Source of the DNA: Marinovum algicola
GTDB taxonomy: Bacteria > Pseudomonadota > Alphaproteobacteria > Rhodobacterales > Rhodobacteraceae
Length of the DNA stretch: 64,000 nucleotides
Assembly (NCBI RefSeq): GCF_900109145.1
Contig: NZ_FNYY01000010.1
Location: 1-64,000, forward strand
Direction: 5' to 3'
The position numbers and the translations under genes were made by a program. The notes below the pieces were generated by a model. It had not been told where the DNA came from. It made no database searches and saw only the letters and a program-made list of their open reading frames with translations. Positions 60,663 through 64,000 of this stretch are shown here, in pieces. The stretch's first letter is position 1, and the number at the start of each line of letters is the position of its first letter.

Positions 60663-61114
60663 AGCGGCACCGTCGACATCGAGACCTTGGCCGAGCCATC
60701 GGTCAATTCGGCGGCATGGGCGACATAGATCAGCGTCTGATTGGCCTCGTCGAAAATGCGTTTGACCCGCAGCGATTTCAGGATGATCGACCGCGAGGTG
60801 CGGAACACGTCCTCGCCGTCTTCGTCCAGGTCGATGTCGCCGACCTTTAGCGGCCCGGTCTGGCGGCAGGCGATCGAGGCGTTCGAGGGATCTTCGAACC
60901 AGTTGCCCTTGGACAGCCGGTCGAACAGGCCGCGTTCGAAATAGGCGATATGACAGGTGACACCCTCGACCTTGGGGTCGGCGATGGCCTCGATGAGAAT
61001 GTCGTTGCCCACCCAGTCGACATCGATCTCGCCGACCTGTTCGGCGCCGGCAGCGCCAGCAAGGCCGAGGCAGAAGGTGGCGGTGGCGCAGAGGCGGGCG
61101 AGGGTGGCGGGCAT
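60638..61114 (-). CDS. creA: CreA family periplasmic protein
   Basis: The 158-residue precursor has a signal peptide (MPATLARLCATATFCLGLAGAAGA) and the CreA core: VGNDILIEAIADPKVEGVTCHIAYFERG, then EDPSNASIACRQTGPL and SLRVKRIFDEANQTLIYVAHA. Two conserved cysteines could pair. CreA is widespread but its role is unknown; in E. coli it sits with creBCD. None of those is present here. ATG 61114 follows aggagttcgcc. Confidence 0.92.
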   Translation of the reverse strand: MPATLARLCATATFCLGLAGAAGAEQVGEIDVDWVGNDILIEAIADPKVEGVTCHIAYFERGLFDRLSKGNWFEDPSNASIACRQTGPLKVGDIDLDEDGEDVFRTSRSIILKSLRVKRIFDEANQTLIYVAHAAELTDGSAKVSMSTVPLYGARLQD

Positions 61115-61457
61115 GGCGAACTCCTGAATGCGTCGGGCGTAAGGCGCCCACCAGACATGATCCCGGTCGCGGCGACCGGTCAAGGTGCAACGCAGCCCTC
61201 GCGTCCTCGGTTCCCGCGCGGCGGCGCGCGCCAATGCCGGTGCGTTGAAAAGGTTGCATCACGTTATCGCGCATCGGCACGGAAACGCCGGGCTTTTTGG
61301 AGGTTTTGGGCGGGATTTTGCCAAGGGACCGAGGGCCTTGCGCAAAGCGCCGCAAGTTTGCACGACAGCGCGGAACAAACCTCATCGGCTGGCGATTGGA
61401 CCCCCGAACGCCGCGCAACATGCGCCGCTTCAAAGCAAAGTGAGAAGGAGTCTACCC
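61115..61457. promoter_or_regulatory. Divergent region between creA and the SH3 protein gene
   Basis: I see no gene with a ribosome-binding site. Short frames exist but lack coding features. The half towards the SH3 gene contains mixed G/T-rich stretches such as gggctttttggaggttttgg at 61290-61309. A clear tgagaaggag ribosome-binding site lies at 61441-61450. No strong hairpin or operator palindrome is apparent. Confidence 0.4.
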
Positions 61458-62105
61458 ATGTTTCGCAAAGCTATCCTGACCGCCTCGACCGCCATTTTTG
61501 CCGCCGGTTCGGCCGCCGCCGCGACCTCGGCCACCGCCGTGACCGACCTCAACCTGCGTGCCGGCCCCGGCCCCCAGTATGAGATCATCGGCGTGATCGA
61601 TGCCGAGGCCAAGGCCAGCGTTGACGGCTGCATCGAGGAATCGAACTGGTGCAAGGTGACGTATGACGGCCAAGAGGGCTGGGCCTATGGCAACTATCTG
61701 ACCGCCATGGTCGAAGAGACCCCGACCGCCGTGATCGCCCCGGAAGTGACCGTCGGCACGGTCACCTATGACTCATCCAAGGACGGCGAGGCCTTTGCCG
61801 GTGCCGGGACCGTGGGTGCCGTGGCCGGTGCGCTTGTCGCCGGGCCGATCGGTGCCGTTGCCGGTGGTCTGCTGGCCGGGTCGGCCGGCGCCTATGCCCA
61901 GCCTGACGAACGCGTGGTGACCTATGTGCGCACCAACACGCTCGATCCGATCTATCTCGAAGGCGAAGTGGTGCGCGGCGCCGTGGTGCCCGAGAGCGTG
62001 GAGCTGGTCGAAATCCCGGATGCCGAGCTGCGCTATGTCTACATCAACGGCCAGCCGGTCCTCGTGGAGCCGGAACAGCGCACCATCGTCTACGTCGTGC
62101 GCTAA
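61458..62105 (+). CDS. Secreted SH3-domain protein with DUF1236-like C-terminus
   Basis: The 215-residue precursor has a signal peptide (MFRKAILTASTAIFAAGSAAAA). Residues about 26-75 are a bacterial SH3 domain (VTDLNLRAGPGPQYEIIGVI, then EESNWCKVTYDGQEGWAYGNYL). A Gly/Ala-rich hydrophobic segment (GAVAGALVAGPIGAVAGGLLAGSAGA, about 115-140) follows, then a C-terminal ITYVRTNTLD-like DUF1236 part with VYINGQPVLVEPEQRTIVYVV. It probably sits in the periplasm or at the envelope. Function unknown; SH3b domains often bind cell wall. A strong terminator follows. Confidence 0.88.
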   Translation: MFRKAILTASTAIFAAGSAAAATSATAVTDLNLRAGPGPQYEIIGVIDAEAKASVDGCIEESNWCKVTYDGQEGWAYGNYLTAMVEETPTAVIAPEVTVGTVTYDSSKDGEAFAGAGTVGAVAGALVAGPIGAVAGGLLAGSAGAYAQPDERVVTYVRTNTLDPIYLEGEVVRGAVVPESVELVEIPDAELRYVYINGQPVLVEPEQRTIVYVVR

Positions 62106-62134
62106 GTTTCCCGACGTTCGGTAACCAGTGTCAC

Positions 62135-62161
62135 GGGCGGCCCGGATGGGCCGCCCTTTTT
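62135..62161 (+). terminator. Rho-independent terminator after the SH3 protein gene
   Basis: The arms gggcggccc (62135-62143) and gggccgccc (62148-62156) enclose ggat and are followed by ttttt. Perfect 9-bp stem with T-run, 30 bp past the stop codon. Confidence 0.95.
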
Positions 62162-62270
62162 CGTGGTAGGCTCGGGGTCGCACTTTCGGCCGAGAGGCCC
62201 CGGCGCGGGGGCCGGGGCGGGTGGGGCAACTGGCCATTGACCGACTCGAAACCTGCTGGTATGGATTTAT

Positions 62271-62284
62271 TGAACACTTGTTCA
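62271..62284. promoter_or_regulatory. Candidate operator palindrome upstream of ivd
   Basis: tgaacacttgttca has two perfect 6-bp arms (tgaaca, tgttca) around a 2-bp centre and lies 20 bp before the ivd start, among A/T-rich sequence. Its size and symmetry suit a TetR-family operator, and leucine-catabolism genes are often under a TetR or MerR regulator. No such regulator is in the window, so the assignment is inference. Confidence 0.45.
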
Positions 62285-62303
62285 TTAATTGGGAGGCAAG
62301 GTC

Positions 62304-63467
62304 ATGTTCAACGCGGTGATGGCGTTTGATCTGGGCGAAGATGTAAACGCGCTGCGCGAGATGGTGCACCGCTGGGCGCAGGACCGGGTCCGGCCGATGG
62401 CGGCGGAGATCGACGCCAAGAACGCGTTCCCCAACGAGCTCTGGCAGGAGATGGGCGAGCTGGGCCTGCTGGGCGTGACCGTGCCCGAGGAATACGGCGG
62501 CGCGGGCATGGGTTATCTCGCCCATGTCATCGCGGTCGAGGAAATCGCGCGGGCCTCGGCCTCGGTGTCGCTGTCTTACGGCGCGCATTCCAACCTCTGC
62601 GTCAACCAGATCAAGCTGAACGGCTCCGAGGAGCAAAAGCAGAAATACCTGCCGCGCCTCGTCTCGGGTGAACATGTCGGTGCGCTGGCGATGTCCGAGG
62701 CCGGTGCCGGCTCGGACGTGGTGTCGATGAAGCTGCGCGCCGAAAAGCGCAACGATCACTACCGGCTCAACGGCAACAAGTTCTGGATCACCAATGGCCC
62801 CGATGCCGATACGTTGGTGGTCTATGCCAAGACCGACCCGGACGCCGGGTCGAAAGGCATCACCGCCTTTCTGATCGAGAAGGAAATGAAGGGCTTTTCC
62901 ACCTCGAAGCATTTCGACAAGCTGGGGATGCGCGGCTCGAACACCGCCGAGCTGGTGTTCGAGGACGTCGAAGTGCCGTTCGACAACATCCTCGGCGAAG
63001 AGGGCAAGGGCGTGCGCGTTCTAATGTCGGGGCTGGACTATGAACGCGTCGTGTTGGCCGGCATCGGCACCGGCATCATGGCCGCCTGTCTCGACGAGAT
63101 CATGCCCTACATGGCCGAGCGCAAGCAGTTCGGACAGCCGATCGGAAACTTCCAGCTGATGCAGGGCAAGCTGGCCGACATCTACACCAAGATGAACTCC
63201 GCCCGCGCCTATGTCTACGAGGTGGCCAAGGCCTGCGATCGCGGTGAGGTCACCCGTCAGGACGCCGCGGCCTGCTGCCTCTATGCCAGCGAAGAGGCCA
63301 TGGTGGTGGCGCATCAGGCAGTGCAGGCGATGGGGGGCGCGGGCTTCATGAACGAAACCCCGGTGGCCCGCATCTTCCGCGATGCCAAGCTGATGGAGAT
63401 CGGCGCCGGCACGTCGGAAATCCGTCGCATGCTGATCGGCCGCGAGATGATGGCGAAGATGGGCTGA
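62304..63467 (+). CDS. ivd: Isovaleryl-CoA dehydrogenase
   Basis: The enzyme oxidises isovaleryl-CoA to 3-methylcrotonyl-CoA in leucine degradation, passing electrons to ETF. The 387-residue protein has acyl-CoA dehydrogenase motifs [35 protein letters not shown] and MGGAGFMNE. The Glu in [12 protein letters not shown] is at the position characteristic of isovaleryl-CoA dehydrogenases, unlike the later Glu used by other family members. ATG 62304 with gggaggcaagg upstream is preferred to the TTG at 62289. The usual partner methylcrotonyl-CoA carboxylase genes would lie past the window end. Confidence 0.94.
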   Translation: MFNAVMAFDLGEDVNALREMVHRWAQDRVRPMAAEIDAKNAFPNELWQEMGELGLLGVTVPEEYGGAGMGYLAHVIAVEEIARASASVSLSYGAHSNLCVNQIKLNGSEEQKQKYLPRLVSGEHVGALAMSEAGAGSDVVSMKLRAEKRNDHYRLNGNKFWITNGPDADTLVVYAKTDPDAGSKGITAFLIEKEMKGFSTSKHFDKLGMRGSNTAELVFEDVEVPFDNILGEEGKGVRVLMSGLDYERVVLAGIGTGIMAACLDEIMPYMAERKQFGQPIGNFQLMQGKLADIYTKMNSARAYVYEVAKACDRGEVTRQDAAACCLYASEEAMVVAHQAVQAMGGAGFMNETPVARIFRDAKLMEIGAGTSEIRRMLIGREMMAKMG

Positions 63468-63528
63468 ACGGAACCGCGACTTCGGCGGCCGGATTGGGCG
63501 TACGATCCGGAACCCGGAACGGAGGTGT

Positions 63529-63933
63529 GTGATCTTGGGAAGTCTTGTCGATCTGGAACTTGAGGGCGGCATTCTGCATGGCCAGTTTTCCTGGCTGGTC
63601 GAACTGCTGGAATGGGCCGCCGCCATTGTCGATATCGCCGCCGTGGTGCTGATTTTGCTGGGGGCGGTGCGCTTCATCATCGGGGTGAGCGGGGCCGAGA
63701 TCTTCGGGCGCGGCTCCGAGCGCGTCAACCGGACCAACCGCGAACGCATCGAGCTGGGCCGTTATATCCTGGCCTCGCTCGAACTCTTCATCGTGTCGGA
63801 CATCATCCACACCGCGCTGAGCCTGGCATTCTCGGATCTGATGTTCCTCGGCCTGCTGGTGGTGATCCGGTCGATCACGTCGTTCTTTCTCGATCGCGAG
63901 TTGGAGCAATTGAAGAAGGACCTAGGTGAATAG
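63529..63933 (+). CDS. DUF1622 family membrane protein
   Basis: The 134-residue protein has three hydrophobic segments and the DUF1622 pattern: VDIAAVVLILLGAVRFIIGV, a charged loop with RTNRERIELGRYILASLELFIVSDIIHTAL, then LGLLVVIRSITSFFLDRELEQ. Function unknown; it is an inner-membrane protein. The start is either the GTG at 63529 or the TTG at 63535; ggagg at 63521-63525 fits the TTG better in spacing. It lies between ivd and the next gene and may be in the leucine-degradation transcript. Confidence 0.88.
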   Translation: MILGSLVDLELEGGILHGQFSWLVELLEWAAAIVDIAAVVLILLGAVRFIIGVSGAEIFGRGSERVNRTNRERIELGRYILASLELFIVSDIIHTALSLAFSDLMFLGLLVVIRSITSFFLDRELEQLKKDLGE

Positions 63934-63982
63934 GCCGGGCATGGCACGCGTGCTAGGCTGACCCCACCCATGGAGGATGACA

Positions 63983-64000
63983 ATGACCGATGGCAAACAG
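63983..64000 (+). CDS. Start of a further gene, cut by the window end
   Basis: An ATG at 63983 follows ggaggatgaca (ggagg with a 6-base spacer) and opens MTDGKQ before the window ends. The ribosome-binding site is good and it lies 49 bp after the DUF1622 gene on the same strand. Too short to identify. Confidence 0.45.

Noticed and set aside
61185-61457. Upstream extension of the SH3 protein frame
   Set aside because: The extension has no signal peptide and no ribosome-binding site; the ATG at 61458 has both.

Overview
The window is GC-rich, densely coded chromosomal DNA from an alphaproteobacterium, almost certainly Rhodobacterales (Roseobacter/Paracoccaceae group). The evidence is the gene content and order: nrdR-ribD-ribE, clpP-clpX, the NDUFA12/MlaD-like/DUF2155/aat/accC/accB neighbourhood, GapR (DUF2312), a ScfR-type XRE regulator, CreA, DUF1622 and isovaleryl-CoA dehydrogenase. 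I see no rRNA, tRNA, CRISPR array or prophage.

Layout. 1-1385: the right end of an IS5-family element abuts a truncated DNA methyltransferase/Mrr-nuclease fusion; this is the only clearly mobile segment. 1640-8511: nrdR, ribD and ribE on the plus strand, with three minus-strand group-2-type capsule genes (KpsC-, export-lipoprotein- and KpsS-like) between ribD and ribE. 8628-13713+: a membrane histidine kinase with a degenerate receiver, clpP, clpX, then NDUFA12, an MlaD-like protein and DUF2155. 14036-17267: aat, accC, accB (fatty acid synthesis) and an unknown Pro/Ala-rich protein. 17467-22780: a complete branched-chain-amino-acid-type (HAAT) ABC operon with a Tat-type binding protein, divergent from a ScfR-family regulator (23004-24317). 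24502-27880: an overlapping module of single-domain receiver, two-TM protein and sodium:solute-symporter/histidine kinase, followed by an orphan FliM/FliN-like protein. 29040-30337: DUF442 sulfur protein plus a split YeeE/YedE pair; a full-length YeeE/YedE lies at 41542. 30620-36486: small proteins, GapR, a CopD/HemJ-like membrane protein, pepN, an acyltransferase and an SDR. 36820-39838: pntAB, then a 39-aa lysine-rich microprotein and DUF3422. 42834-49887: a split divergent oligopeptide ABC transporter plus an M20 amidohydrolase. 49972-55440: rsgA, a histone-like DUF2934 protein, a glycosyltransferase, moaA, a lipoprotein, an AlkD-like protein and a PNPOx-like protein. 55440-58618: glmS and glmU, overlapping by one base. 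58728-64000: gph, a DegT-family enzyme, creA, an SH3 protein, ivd, DUF1622 and the start of one more gene.

Most of the window is housekeeping: riboflavin, fatty-acid, UDP-GlcNAc, molybdopterin and NAD(P)H metabolism, proteolysis, and transport. The points most worth a second look are a two-hairpin palindromic element that occurs three times, once in frame inside pepN; a 39-aa heptad-patterned lysine-rich microprotein behind pntAB; an 11-codon mini-ORF with a strong Shine-Dalgarno upstream of rsgA; the symporter-kinase module with a FliM-like protein behind it; and the methyltransferase-Mrr fusion cut by an IS element. I did not find a clearly novel multi-gene defence or biosynthetic system.
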